Of a stretch of DNA of 64,000 nucleotides, positions 17,609 to 26,567 are shown one piece after another. Both the position numbers and the translations under genes were made by a program. The stretch lies in contig NZ_PJII01000005.1 in assembly GCF_002929215.1 (NCBI RefSeq), positions 62,001 to 126,000 on the forward strand. The letters run 5' to 3'. The notes beneath the pieces were generated by a model that was not told the origin of the DNA, searched no databases, and worked only from the letters and a program-made list of their open reading frames with translations. Every line of letters begins with the position of its first letter. The first letter of the stretch is position 1. The stretch is from Arthrobacter sp. ZGTC412. Lineage in GTDB: Bacteria > Actinomycetota > Actinomycetes > Actinomycetales > Micrococcaceae.

Positions 17609-18406
17609 ATGGCAAAACGGCCAATGGCTGGAAGGCGGATGGCGGGGGTGCGCGCTGTGATGGCGGCATCCGCCCTGTCACTTCCACTGTGGGCCGCCGC
17701 CTGCACCACCCCCCCTCCCCAAGAAACACCGCCTTCCTCGGTGCCCCTCGTTGATGCCCGCGCCACCCCAACCCCGGCAGCCGCGCCCACTGTCCCGGTT
17801 CCCCAGCCGCAGGCTCCGCCGCCCACCGAAACGGCGGTCCCGCCCCCGGCGTCGGCGACTCAGGGCGGCGCACCCGCGGCCCCGGCGGTGACCGCACCAG
17901 GCGGCACGGCCACAGCCCCTGCGCCGGAGGTACCGGCATCGGAGGACCCCCTGCCTTCCGCATCGGCTCCGTCAGGCAAGGCGGCAGGACTGCAAACTGT
18001 GACCGCCTTCTACGTGCTCCTGGACGACGGCGGCAGCAACGGTGTGCGATTCGGCTGCAATGACAGCCTGGTGGGGGTAGCCCACATCAGTTCCGCCGGG
18101 GAGGATGCGCTTGCTGCTGCCGTTCGGGCCCTGCTGGACGCGCAGGCTGAGGCAGTAGAGTCACCGCCGCCGTCGCCGGACGTCTACAACGCACTTTCAG
18201 GTTCCGAGCTGAAGTTCCTCTCGGGAAGCTTCGACGGCACAACCGTCACGGTGTACCTCGCCGGAACGCTCAGCATGGGAGGGGTCTGTGACCTTCCGCG
18301 GGTGGAGGCCCAGCTGACGCAGACGGCGGTTTCGGCGGTGGGGGCGATCCGGGCGGAAATCTACGTCAACGGGCGCAGCCTCAGTGAGGCCTTGCAGCTC
18401 AACTGA
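17609..18406 (+). CDS. GerMN-domain-like putative lipoprotein
   Basis: A 265-residue secreted protein. A hydrophobic N-terminal segment ends in AAAC (about residue 31), a possible lipobox, followed by about 100 residues rich in proline, alanine and threonine that probably span the cell wall. The folded C-terminal 140 residues resemble a GerMN domain: a TAFYVLL strand, DVYNALSGSELKFLSG and a final IYVNGRSLSEAL. GerMN domains occur in spore-germination proteins and in LpqB-type lipoproteins; here it is likely a cell-envelope role. Weak ribosome site GCAGGG. Function unproven. Confidence 0.65.
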   Translation: MAKRPMAGRRMAGVRAVMAASALSLPLWAAACTTPPPQETPPSSVPLVDARATPTPAAAPTVPVPQPQAPPPTETAVPPPASATQGGAPAAPAVTAPGGTATAPAPEVPASEDPLPSASAPSGKAAGLQTVTAFYVLLDDGGSNGVRFGCNDSLVGVAHISSAGEDALAAAVRALLDAQAEAVESPPPSPDVYNALSGSELKFLSGSFDGTTVTVYLAGTLSMGGVCDLPRVEAQLTQTAVSAVGAIRAEIYVNGRSLSEALQLN

Positions 18407-18484
18407 GTGCCCCTAGCTGCCGGGCGTGCATCGTCAATCAACGTCTGTTGCCTCCGCAGCAACACCCGGCTGTATCCTGTTGGT

Positions 18485-19777
18485 GTGAGCCACGAGACAC
18501 TCGACGCCGCAGCACGGACGCTGCCTGCCGAAGCCATTGACGCCATCGAACGGGCGGCGACGTCCGCGCACCGCCATGAGGAACTTTTCTCAGAGCGCGC
18601 CGCCAACATCCGGCAGTCCGCCGTCAGGGATGTCTTCGACATCTCCCTGCGCCCCGGATTGGTTTCCCTTGCAGGTGGAAGCCCCTACCTGCAGTCGCTC
18701 CCCCTTGACCGGCTGGCTGCCACCGCGGCAGCAATAATTGCCGAGGACGGCCTGACGGCCCTGCAGTACGGCAGCGGCCAGGGAAGCGAGGAGCTGCGCG
18801 CCCAGATCTGTGAGGTGATGGCCGCCGAGGGCATCCTCGACGCGCTGCCCCGGAACGTTGTAATCACCGCGGGTTCCCAGTCGGCCCAGGACGTTGCCAC
18901 GAAGGTTTTCTGCAACCCCGGGGACGTAGTGCTGGTGGAAGACCCCACCTACGTGGGCGCACTGAACACCTTCGAGGCGTACCAGGTTCAGGTGGAAACA
19001 GTGGAGACGGACGCGGAAGGCCTGGTTCCGGATCTCCTCGAAGCAAAAATCGCCACTTTGCAGCTGACCGGTAAGAGCGTGAAATTCCTGTACACCATCC
19101 CCAACTTCAACAATCCCTCGGGGATAACCCTGGCCCGGGAGCGGCGGCAGCAAGTCGTGGATATATGCCGAAATGCGAATATCTTGATCCTCGAGGACAA
19201 CCCCTACGGACTCCTGCGCTTCGAGGGAGAACCGCTGGCGCCGCTCCGCGCCGACAACCCCGCGGACGTCATCTATATGGGTTCCTTCTCGAAGATCTTC
19301 GCCCCCGGACTCCGCATCGGCTGGGCCCTCGTCCCCGAACACCTGCAGCGCCGCTACTACCTGGCAGCGGAAGCAGTGACGCTTTGCCCGCCCGCGCTGA
19401 ACCAGATGTTGGTATCCGCGTATCTGCGTGACTACGACTGGCGGGGCCAGATCGAAACGTACCGCGGACTCTATGCGGAGCGGTGCCGCGCCATGCTCGC
19501 TGCCCTTGAGGCCCACATGCCCGCCGGGACCAGCTGGACCAGCCCGGAAGGCGGATTCTTCGTCTGGGTGACGCTGCCGGAAGGCGTGGACACCTACCCG
19601 CTGCTGCAAAAGGCTATCGATGCCGGGGTGGTGTTTATCCCGGGGGCCGCCTTCACGCCGTCGGACGAGCCGTCCAACAAGCTCCGCCTGGCCTACAGCG
19701 CCGTGCCGCCGGAAGCCATCACCGAAGGCGTACGGCGCCTGGCGCCGGTACTGCGGGAAGCCATCGCAGGGCTGTAG
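18485..19777 (+). CDS. PLP-dependent aminotransferase, class I/II (MocR-catalytic-domain type without HTH)
   Basis: A 430-residue aminotransferase. The pyridoxal lysine is in MGSFSKIFAPGLRIGW. Other signs are GSPYLQSLP, YGSGQGSEELR, the NPSG motif PNFNNPSG and EDNPYG. It resembles 2-aminoadipate or aromatic aminotransferases and lacks the GntR domain of MocR regulators. The GTG at 18485 was chosen because TATCCT at 18473-18478 lies 6 nt upstream, with TTGCCT at 18448-18453 as a possible -35; no ribosome site is visible. The donor amino acid is unknown. Confidence 0.85.
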   Translation: MSHETLDAAARTLPAEAIDAIERAATSAHRHEELFSERAANIRQSAVRDVFDISLRPGLVSLAGGSPYLQSLPLDRLAATAAAIIAEDGLTALQYGSGQGSEELRAQICEVMAAEGILDALPRNVVITAGSQSAQDVATKVFCNPGDVVLVEDPTYVGALNTFEAYQVQVETVETDAEGLVPDLLEAKIATLQLTGKSVKFLYTIPNFNNPSGITLARERRQQVVDICRNANILILEDNPYGLLRFEGEPLAPLRADNPADVIYMGSFSKIFAPGLRIGWALVPEHLQRRYYLAAEAVTLCPPALNQMLVSAYLRDYDWRGQIETYRGLYAERCRAMLAALEAHMPAGTSWTSPEGGFFVWVTLPEGVDTYPLLQKAIDAGVVFIPGAAFTPSDEPSNKLRLAYSAVPPEAITEGVRRLAPVLREAIAGL

Positions 19778-19826
19778 CCTTGGCCTCACTGACTCAAGCC
19801 GCACTAACCAAGCAAAGGAGCAACAC

Positions 19827-20255
19827 ATGAGCGGAATCATCGTTGTAGGGGTTGACGGCAGCGGTACGGCCAAGAAGGCAGCGGAGTCCGCCCGTGACCT
19901 CGCCGCAGCGCTCGGCGCCTCGCTGCACGTGGTCTCGGCCTTCGACAGCGACCGCACCGAGGTTTTTGGCAGCGGCAGCGACCAGTGGATCGTGTCCGAC
20001 GCCGATGCCGCCGAGCACGTGGCCCGCACTGTGGCGGATTCACTGGGCCGGGACATCAAAGTGACCTACTCCGCAGCCCGCGGCCGCCCGGCTGACGCCC
20101 TCATCAAGGAGGCCCTCCGGATGGAAGCCCGGATCATCGTGGTGGGAAACCGCAGGATGCAGGGGATCGGGCGGGTCCTCGGCAGCGTTGCGAACAGCGT
20201 GGCCCACAACGCTCCCTGCGACGTTTACATCGCCAACACCTACGACGCCGACTAG
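19827..20255 (+). CDS. Universal stress protein (UspA family)
   Basis: A 142-residue single-domain UspA protein of the ATP-binding type: VVGVDGSGTAKKA at the start and GNRRMQGIGRVLGSVANSV near the end, which is the G-2x-G-9x-G-S nucleotide motif. The family helps survival under starvation and stress in the cytoplasm; the target is unknown. A strong AAAGGAG ribosome site precedes the ATG, 49 bp after the aminotransferase. A very strong terminator follows. Confidence 0.92.
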   Translation: MSGIIVVGVDGSGTAKKAAESARDLAAALGASLHVVSAFDSDRTEVFGSGSDQWIVSDADAAEHVARTVADSLGRDIKVTYSAARGRPADALIKEALRMEARIIVVGNRRMQGIGRVLGSVANSVAHNAPCDVYIANTYDAD

Positions 20256-20264
20256 CGCGGACAG

Positions 20265-20303
20265 GGACACCATGGGGCGGTATTTTCCCGCCCCATGGTG
20301 TCC
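20265..20303 (+). terminator. Strong terminator after the universal stress gene
   Basis: Perfect 16-bp stem starting GGACACCATGGGGCGG (20265-20280 with 20288-20303) and a 7-nt loop TATTTTC. It begins 9 bp past the stop codon and is the strongest hairpin seen in the window. Confidence 0.8.
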
Positions 20304-20365
20304 GTTCTCACCCGGAAAGCAGGGTTTTGGAGCTGAAGCCGGAGATAAAATTGAATAAGCCCCCA

Positions 20366-20743
20366 ATGGTGCGGACATCCAGCATTCACCGTCTTCAAGG
20401 GGCTCCATTGATTACTCTTCAGCGCCGCCAGCTCGTAGGGCACGACATCCTCCTGGCCCGCCACGGAAACCACATCTGTTCCATGCGCGTTGACCGCAGC
20501 AGCGGCAGGGTGGTGGCTCTGCTGGACGACGGAACCGTGGACAGCGCACCGAACCTCATTGCCCCGGGCCTCGAACTTCCCGCCACGGTGGGCAGCGTAC
20601 TGCGTGAAGACTGGAAGATTTTGGCCGTCTGCGGGGCCGTGGCTGCGGGAATGGGTGCATTGATGGTGACAGCAGCGGTTGCGCTCGGATCAATGACGGA
20701 TCCAACCACCGTTGAAATGCTCTCGGCCTACACCATCTACTAG
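20366..20743 (+). CDS. Hypothetical protein with one membrane segment
   Basis: I do not recognise a family. The protein has 125 residues: a basic and polar N-terminal half (QRRQLVGHDILLARHG, then MRVDRSSGRVVALLDDGTVD) that could form a small beta domain, and one hydrophobic helix near residues 82-105 (WKILAVCGAVAAGMGALMV). It is likely a small membrane-anchored protein. The start is uncertain. A TAAAAT box at 20346-20351 suggests transcription begins about 8 nt before the ATG at 20366, so the in-frame TTG at 20327 is less likely. Confidence 0.55.
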   Translation: MVRTSSIHRLQGAPLITLQRRQLVGHDILLARHGNHICSMRVDRSSGRVVALLDDGTVDSAPNLIAPGLELPATVGSVLREDWKILAVCGAVAAGMGALMVTAAVALGSMTDPTTVEMLSAYTIY

Positions 20744-20755
20744 GCATTCCCTGGG

Positions 20756-21382
20756 CTAAGGCACCATCCAGCCCTGCAGGACCCACCAGATCCCGGCCAT
20801 CACCACCCCGCCGAACAACGAGCCGGCAACCACCTGCGCCACCGTGTGGGCGCGCAACACCACCCGGGACCAGCCGACGGCCGGGATGAGCAGCAGCAAC
20901 GGAAGCCACGCCGCCCCGAGCATAAGCACGGCAATCACGGCCGACGAGGAAATGGCGGCGGCGTGCCCGCTGATCTTCCAGAACGGGCTGACGCCGGCCA
21001 GGACCACTACGCCGCCCACCACCGCCAGGACCATGGCCACAACGCTTTGCGGAGCTCCTGCCGCATTCAGCACCAGCAGCCCGGCCACAATTGAGGCCAA
21101 GGCCATCAACAACACGGGCGCCCGCTGTTTGCGGTCGCTGACGTGATGGTCGGTGACTTTACCCAGCTTCACCAGGACAAGCAGCAGCAACAACGGGATC
21201 ACGCACACGAACAAGGCTGCCAAGGCACCGTACGCCATGGTTCCGGGAAAGCCGGCTTGGGTCAGCGGGCTGAACAACAGCTGTACGCTGACCACCGCTG
21301 GCGGCTGGAGCGCCTCCGTGATCCATGTGGCTGTCCTGTTTTTGGCACGGATGGCCCCGGCGTTCATCACCACTGCTGTCAC
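20756..21382 (-). CDS. PAP2 superfamily membrane phosphatase-like protein
   Basis: A 208-residue polytopic membrane protein with about six hydrophobic segments. The PAP2 phosphatase motifs are present: SDRKQRAP (motif 1), ISGHAA (motif 2) and SRVVLRAHTVAQVVAG (motif 3, with its histidine). It probably removes phosphate from a lipid or isoprenoid phosphate. It follows the E2 gene by 5 bp on the same strand and may be co-transcribed with the dehydrogenase genes, although the functions look unrelated. Confidence 0.85.
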   Translation of the reverse strand: MTAVVMNAGAIRAKNRTATWITEALQPPAVVSVQLLFSPLTQAGFPGTMAYGALAALFVCVIPLLLLLVLVKLGKVTDHHVSDRKQRAPVLLMALASIVAGLLVLNAAGAPQSVVAMVLAVVGGVVVLAGVSPFWKISGHAAAISSSAVIAVLMLGAAWLPLLLLIPAVGWSRVVLRAHTVAQVVAGSLFGGVVMAGIWWVLQGWMVP

Positions 21383-21387
21383 TTTTC

Positions 21388-22881
21388 CTAGTCCAGCAGC
21401 AGCGCTGGTTCCTCCAGGATGGCGGCGACGTCGGCCATAAAGCGGGCGGACAGGTCGCCGTCCACCACGCGGTGATCGAACGAGCCGCCAAGAGTGGTGA
21501 TCCAGCGGGGAATCACTTCGCCGTCCAGGACCCAGGGCTTCTGCTTGATGGTTCCGAAAGCGACGATCGCCACCTCGCCCGGGTTGATGATCGGTGTACC
21601 GGTGTCGATACCGAGGGCGCCAATGTTGGTGATGGTCAGCGTGCCGCCCTGCATTTCCGCGGGCTGGGTCTTCCCGGCCCTGGCGGTGGTGGCGAGGTTG
21701 TTCAGCGCCAGCGCCAGCTCCTTTAGGGAGAGGTCCTGGGCGTTCTTGATGTTGGGGACCATCAGGCCGCGCGGGGTGGCCGCTGCGATTCCCAGGTTCA
21801 TGTAGTGCTTAACCTGGATCTCGGCGGCGCCTTCGTCGTTGTCCACCCAGGTGGCGTTGACGCTGGGGTTCCGGGCAGCCGCCCAGATCACGGCCTTGGC
21901 GAGGATGAGCAGCGGCGATACCCGGATGCCTTCGAAGTCGCGGGAGGATTTGAGCCTCTTGACGAACTCCATGGTCCGGCTGGCGTCCACGTCCACAAAG
22001 ATGCTCACGTGGGGTGCGGAAAATGCCGACTCCACCATCGCCTTCGCGGTGGCCTTGCGGACGCCCTTGACGGGGATCCGCTCTATCCGCTGGTCCTGCG
22101 GCTTTCCTGCCTTGCCCCAGAACCCGTCGGCCTTGTCCAGTTCGGCGTCACGCTGGGCCTGGTAGCTGACCAGGTCCTCGCGGGTCACCTCGCCGCGCAG
22201 CCCGGTTGCCACCACGTCTGCGAGGTCGATGCCGAGGTCGCGGGCGATCTTGCGGACCGGCGGCTTGGCCAGGACCTTGTTCACCAGGCCGGTGATGGCA
22301 CCGCCAAAGGTGGGACGGTTGTCCCCCGCTTCGGCGGACCGGTTCTCGTCAGGCTCCACCACCTCGGCCGCGGAATGGGGCTGGACCGGCTCTACCGTCG
22401 GGGTGCCGGTGATTGGGGCTGCCGAAATTTCAGGAACGGGCACGGGTGCGGCCTTGCGAGGCCGGCGCTTGACGGCGTCGGCCTTGGGACCGGAGCCCAC
22501 CAGGGGGCCGCCGGCCAGAGCACTGTCTGTGCCCGGCGCACTTTCCGGCGCGCCGCCGTCGGACGTCGGAAGCTTGCCGTATAGCGGCTGCACGGGAGTC
22601 TCGGGGGCACGGACGTCGGCCGGGGTGGGGTCACCGGTAACGTCACTGTTGACGCTGATGATGGCGGTGCCGACGTCGATGGTCACGCCTTCGGGGACCA
22701 GCAGCTCAGTGACGGTGCCCGCGAACGGCGAGGGCAGTTCCACGATCGACTTGGCAGTTTCGATCTCACAGAGGACATCGTTGATGCCGACGGCGTCGCC
22801 GGGCTTGACCTTCCAGGCGACGATTTCCGCCTCGGTGAGGCCCTCGCCTACGTCAGGCAGGTTGAACTTGTTGAGAGTCAT
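21388..22881 (-). CDS. 2-oxo acid dehydrogenase E2 component (dihydrolipoamide acyltransferase)
   Basis: A 497-residue acyltransferase core of a 2-oxo acid dehydrogenase complex. One lipoyl domain is at the N-terminus, with lipoylated Lys44 in [10 protein letters not shown] long proline- and alanine-rich linker follows, then an E1/E3-binding domain (about residues 210-245, [15 protein letters not shown]) and a catalytic domain ending in [14 protein letters not shown] with the active histidine. With E1 alpha and beta just upstream it most likely handles branched-chain 2-oxo acids; a pyruvate complex is possible. No E3 gene is in the window. Confidence 0.92.
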   Translation of the reverse strand: MTLNKFNLPDVGEGLTEAEIVAWKVKPGDAVGINDVLCEIETAKSIVELPSPFAGTVTELLVPEGVTIDVGTAIISVNSDVTGDPTPADVRAPETPVQPLYGKLPTSDGGAPESAPGTDSALAGGPLVGSGPKADAVKRRPRKAAPVPVPEISAAPITGTPTVEPVQPHSAAEVVEPDENRSAEAGDNRPTFGGAITGLVNKVLAKPPVRKIARDLGIDLADVVATGLRGEVTREDLVSYQAQRDAELDKADGFWGKAGKPQDQRIERIPVKGVRKATAKAMVESAFSAPHVSIFVDVDASRTMEFVKRLKSSRDFEGIRVSPLLILAKAVIWAAARNPSVNATWVDNDEGAAEIQVKHYMNLGIAAATPRGLMVPNIKNAQDLSLKELALALNNLATTARAGKTQPAEMQGGTLTITNIGALGIDTGTPIINPGEVAIVAFGTIKQKPWVLDGEVIPRWITTLGGSFDHRVVDGDLSARFMADVAAILEEPALLLD

Positions 22882-22888
22882 GGTGTCC

Positions 22889-23869
22889 TCAGTAGGAGAG
22901 GGCGCGGTCCAGCGCCTCGAGGATGCGGTCAATGTCCGGAAGGTAATCTTCCTCCACCTTGGCAACGGGATAAGGCATGTGGAAGCCACCTACGCGGATC
23001 ACGGGCGCCTCCAGGGAATGGAAAGCCCGCTCGCTGATTCGGGCAGCGATTTCACCGCCAATACCGCCGAAGGTGGGTGCCTCGTGGGCCACGATCAGGC
23101 GCCCGGTCTTTTCCACCGAGGCTGTGACGGTATCGAAGTCGAGGGGCGAGATGGAGCGCAGGTCAATGACTTCAACACTTCGCCCGTCCTCCTCCGCCGC
23201 GTTCGCCGCGGCCAGGGCCACCGGTACCAGCGGGCCATACGCCACGATGGTGGCGTCCGTCCCCACCCGGAGAACGTGGGCCTTGAAAGGGTCATCCGCC
23301 CGGCCCGGCGACTCCACGTCAACGTCGCCCTTGAGCCAGTAACGGCGCTTGGGCTCGAAAACAATCACCGGGTCCTGGCACTCCACGGCCTGCTGGATCA
23401 TCCAGTAGGCGTCGTGCGGATTGGACGGCGTGATGATCCGCAGCCCTGCTGTATGCGCGAAAAGTGCCTCGGGTGACTCGGAGTGGTGTTCCACCGAGCC
23501 AATGCCTCCGCCGTAGGGAATGCGGATGACCACTGGAACGGTGAGGTTGCCGTTGCTGCGCGCGTGCATCTTGGCCAACTGGGTGGTGATCTGGTTGAAC
23601 CCCGGGAAAACAAAGCCGTCGAACTGGATCTCGCATACCGGCGTGTAGCCGCGAAGTGCGAGGCCGATCGCGGTGCCGATGATGCCGGATTCTGCCAGCG
23701 GAGTGTCCACCACGCGATCCGAGCCGAACTCGCGGATTAGCCCGTCCGTCACACGATAGACGCCGCCGAGGGCGCCGATATCTTCGCCCATAAGCAGGGA
23801 TTTCGGATTGTCCGTCAGTGCTGCGCGGAGGCCCTCGTTGATGGCCTTTGCGATGGTCATGGTGGTCAT
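22889..23869 (-). CDS. 2-oxo acid dehydrogenase E1 component, beta subunit
   Basis: A 326-residue transketolase-like subunit that, with E1 alpha, decarboxylates a 2-oxo acid using thiamine diphosphate. Typical motifs are [19 protein letters not shown], the [15 protein letters not shown] stretch and [12 protein letters not shown]. Its start codon shares one base with the E1 alpha stop codon (TGATG), so translation is coupled. Similarity to BkdA2/PdhB types suggests branched-chain 2-oxo acids such as 2-oxoisovalerate. Confidence 0.93.
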   Translation of the reverse strand: MTTMTIAKAINEGLRAALTDNPKSLLMGEDIGALGGVYRVTDGLIREFGSDRVVDTPLAESGIIGTAIGLALRGYTPVCEIQFDGFVFPGFNQITTQLAKMHARSNGNLTVPVVIRIPYGGGIGSVEHHSESPEALFAHTAGLRIITPSNPHDAYWMIQQAVECQDPVIVFEPKRRYWLKGDVDVESPGRADDPFKAHVLRVGTDATIVAYGPLVPVALAAANAAEEDGRSVEVIDLRSISPLDFDTVTASVEKTGRLIVAHEAPTFGGIGGEIAARISERAFHSLEAPVIRVGGFHMPYPVAKVEEDYLPDIDRILEALDRALSY

Positions 23870-25149
23870 CAGTGGCCTGCCTTTTGGGACGCCTGTGCTG
23901 TTACTGCGTGCCGTTCTTCTGCCGGCTCTTCGCCTGCAAAGCCCGCCGAGTACGCCTCAAACCAGGCCAGCTCTTCTGCCACCAGGGGGTGGGCCTCCAC
24001 GTAGGTGTTGGCGAAGGCAGACCGGATATCCGGAGTCTCCAGGTCATGGGTGGTCCGCCGGACGTAGGCTGCGAGCTCGTCGCCGTCGGCCTTGACCTTG
24101 GCGAAGAACGCTTCGTCCGCCAGGCCTTCGGAGCGCAGGTATTTCTCCAGGCGTGCCAGCGGATCCTTGGCCCGCCAGGCGTCCTCCTCCGCCGACTCGC
24201 GGTATTTGGTGGGATCATCCGCCGTCGTGTGAGCACCCACCCTGTAGGTGAAAGCCTCGATCAGAACGGGGCCTTTGCCCTGGCGTGCGTGCTCCAATGC
24301 CCACTCGGTGACGGCGTGCACGGCAATGACGTCGTTGCCGTCCACCCGGATGCCGGGGAAGCCGTAGCCCTTGGCCCGGTTGGAAAGCGGCACGCGCGTT
24401 TGCACGTTGGTGGGGACGGAGATGGCCCAGTGGTTGTTCTGGCAGAAGAACACCACGGGGGCGTTGTAGGAGGACGCAAACACCATGGATTCGTGGACGT
24501 CACCCTCGGAGCTGGCGCCGTCGCCGAAGTAGGCGATGACCGCGGCGTTGGGCTTGGCCGCCTCGCTTTCAGTGCCGGCAGCTTGGGAAGCGGCAGCACT
24601 GGAGGCGGCGAGCTTCTGGTCCCGCTGGATGCCCATGGCATAGCCCACTGCGTGAAGCGTCTGGGCCGCCAAAACCAGCGTGTAGAGGTGGAAGTTGGTG
24701 TCCTTCGGGTTCCATCCGCCGTTGGAGACCCCGCGGAACTGGCGCAGGAGCTCGGCCAGGTCCACATTGCGGGTCAACGCTACGCCATGTTCCCGGTATG
24801 TGGGGAAGATGTAGTCCTGCGGTTGGCTGGCACCGCCCGAACCAATCTGGGCGGCTTCCTGGCCCGTCAACGGAACCCAGAGCGCCAACTGGCCCTGGCG
24901 CTGCAGGGCGGTGGCTTCGACGTCGAAGCGGCGGATGGCGGCCATGTCCGCGTAGAGTCCCTGAAGTTTCTCGGGGGTGAGTTTTTCGGCGTATCCGGTG
25001 TAAACGGGATCAAAGCCCAGTTTCCCATCGGGTCCGAGGAGCTGGACCATCTGTGCCGGGGGTTCGCCCATGACGGCTTCGGCATCAGCCTCACGCTGGT
25101 CGTCTACAGCTGTTCCATCGAACTCGGTGGCAGGCAGATGTGTGCCCAT
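23869..25149 (-). CDS. 2-oxo acid dehydrogenase E1 component, alpha subunit
   Basis: First gene of the E1a-E1b-E2 operon; 426 residues. The thiamine-diphosphate motif starts GDGASSEGDVHE and reaches NNHWAIS. The regulatory loop region has TYRVGAHTTADDPT, as in BkdA1/PdhA proteins. The start is MGTHLPATEF at 25149, which has an AAGGAGAC ribosome site; a longer in-frame reading to 25209 would run into palindromic promoter DNA. The protein supplies acyl groups to the E2 lipoyl domain in the cytoplasm. Confidence 0.92.
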   Translation of the reverse strand: MGTHLPATEFDGTAVDDQREADAEAVMGEPPAQMVQLLGPDGKLGFDPVYTGYAEKLTPEKLQGLYADMAAIRRFDVEATALQRQGQLALWVPLTGQEAAQIGSGGASQPQDYIFPTYREHGVALTRNVDLAELLRQFRGVSNGGWNPKDTNFHLYTLVLAAQTLHAVGYAMGIQRDQKLAASSAAASQAAGTESEAAKPNAAVIAYFGDGASSEGDVHESMVFASSYNAPVVFFCQNNHWAISVPTNVQTRVPLSNRAKGYGFPGIRVDGNDVIAVHAVTEWALEHARQGKGPVLIEAFTYRVGAHTTADDPTKYRESAEEDAWRAKDPLARLEKYLRSEGLADEAFFAKVKADGDELAAYVRRTTHDLETPDIRSAFANTYVEAHPLVAEELAWFEAYSAGFAGEEPAEERHAVTAQASQKAGH

Positions 25150-25196
25150 ACCGTCTCCTTGCTTGCCGCATCCGGATGCAATGCAATGTCGCTGGG

Positions 25197-25273
25197 ATAT
25201 ATGCCTCAAAAGGAATAGATTCCTGCTGCGGCATATATATTGGCTTACTGATCCTAACTTTATCTTCAGTAAG
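25197..25273. promoter_or_regulatory. Nested inverted repeats upstream of the E1a-E1b-E2 operon
   Basis: Three inverted repeats lie in an AT-rich stretch: ATATATGCC / GGCATATAT (25197-25205, 25230-25238), inside it AGGAAT-AG-ATTCCT (25211-25224), and CTTACTGA / TCAGTAAG (25244-25251, 25266-25273). They fill the 149-bp gap before E1 alpha and could be operators, for example for an Lrp-type regulator as at other bkd operons, or a structured leader. No regulator gene is adjacent. Confidence 0.5.
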
Positions 25274-25298
25274 TAACCGCGAGGCTACTTGTTAAGTG

Positions 25299-26417
25299 CT
25301 AGGAACCGCGGGGGGCCTTTGTATAGTTCGCACACAGCTTGAGGAACCGCGTGTTTGCTTCGGTCTCGCCGATGCTCACCCGGACTCCTTCCCCGGGAAA
25401 CGCCCTGACGGACAAGGCCTGCGTACCCGCCAGTTCTGCGAATCCGGCGCTGTCCGCTCCGAGGTCCAACCAGACGAAGTTGCCCTGCGCGTCCGGAACG
25501 GCCCAGCCCAGCTTCCTCAGCCCGGCCGTGACGCGTTCCCGCTCGTCCACGAGCCTTTGTACCCTTTCTACAACCTGGGGGTAATTCTGCAGGGAAACAA
25601 GTGCGGCAGTTTCTGCAATCTGCGACACGGCAAACGGTGTGGCAGCGACCCTGAGGTGTTGGGTCAACCCGGGATCGGAGATGCTGTAGCCAACCCGCAG
25701 GCCGGCAAGCCCGTGGGCCTTCGAGAAGGTCCGGAGCACAACCACGTTGGGGTACTTCCGGTACAGAGCGATCCCATCGACGGCATCTGCTGCCCGCACA
25801 AACTCCTGGTAGGCCTCGTCGATCACCACCACCACGTTTGCCGGCACAGAGCGGATAAAGGCCTCTGTCTCGGCTGCTGCCAGCGCAGGGCCCGTGGGAT
25901 TGTTTGGAGTGCAGAGGAGGACCACCTTGGTACGGGCTGTTACTGCCGCAGCCATCGCCTTGAGGTCATGGCGGCCGCCGGCAGCCAGGGGAACGGGGAC
26001 ACCTTCCGCACCCGAGAGACCAACGCTGATGGGATACGCCTCAAAGGAGCGCCACGCGTAGATCACTTCGTCGGGTTTGCCGTCTTCGTTCCGCCCCGCG
26101 AATGCGGCCAGCAACTGGTTCAAGGCGCCCAGGCTGCCTGCGCCAGTGACGATGTCGGCGGCGGGAACATCGAGGAATGCGGCGAGCTTTGTGCGGAGCC
26201 TGCTGCTCAGAGGATCCGGGTAGCGGTTGAAGTCTGTCTGCTGAGCAATTGCCTCAACGACCGCCGGGATCGGGGGCAGCGGGTTTTCGTTGGAGGACAG
26301 CTTGTAACTGGCCAATCCGTCCACGGCGACGGGCGGTTTGCCGGCGGCGTAGCGGGGCAGCTTTGCCACTACAGGGCGCGGCTGGATGCCCCCGGCGAGG
26401 GTCTCTGATGACGTCAT
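25299..26417 (-). CDS. Histidinol-phosphate / aromatic aminotransferase (HisC family)
   Basis: A 372-residue fold-type I aminotransferase. It shows LSSNENPLPPIP, CTPNNPTGP, the aspartate motif VIDEAYQEF and the pyridoxal lysine in LRTFSKAHGLAGLRVGY. HisC paralogues in actinobacteria often serve as phenylalanine or tyrosine aminotransferases (Pat). No other histidine gene is near, which favours that reading, but it is not decided here. The start at 26417 has TAGGCT at 26425-26430, 7 nt upstream, fitting a leaderless mRNA. Confidence 0.85.
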   Translation of the reverse strand: MTSSETLAGGIQPRPVVAKLPRYAAGKPPVAVDGLASYKLSSNENPLPPIPAVVEAIAQQTDFNRYPDPLSSRLRTKLAAFLDVPAADIVTGAGSLGALNQLLAAFAGRNEDGKPDEVIYAWRSFEAYPISVGLSGAEGVPVPLAAGGRHDLKAMAAAVTARTKVVLLCTPNNPTGPALAAAETEAFIRSVPANVVVVIDEAYQEFVRAADAVDGIALYRKYPNVVVLRTFSKAHGLAGLRVGYSISDPGLTQHLRVAATPFAVSQIAETAALVSLQNYPQVVERVQRLVDERERVTAGLRKLGWAVPDAQGNFVWLDLGADSAGFAELAGTQALSVRAFPGEGVRVSIGETEANTRFLKLCANYTKAPRGS

Positions 26418-26501
26418 GGAGACCAGCCTACTTCTCCGGCTGCAGGACGTAAGGCGGCATTCCCGCGCGAAGTGCACTCCCCGGCCCCCTGGGACGGCGG
26501 C

Positions 26502-26534
26502 CGGACGGGCGCTGCACAAAGACAGGCCCGTCCG
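26502..26534 (-). terminator. Stem-loop after the pectin operon
   Basis: Inverted repeat CGGACGGGC / GCCCGTCCG (26502-26510 and 26526-26534) with a 15-nt loop, 33 bp past the stop of the leftward pectinesterase gene. Likely its terminator; no T-run. Confidence 0.5.
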
Positions 26535-26567
26535 CCATCCGAGTCCACCTTGTCGGTGGGGTCCTCC

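Noticed and set aside
18590-20059. Open frame of about 490 codons antisense to the aminotransferase
   Set aside because: Mirror of the third-position GC bias; no motif or start signal.
23848-25218. 456-codon open frame antisense to the E1 alpha gene
   Set aside because: No recognisable domain; E1 alpha on the other strand has full motifs, a ribosome site and operon overlaps.
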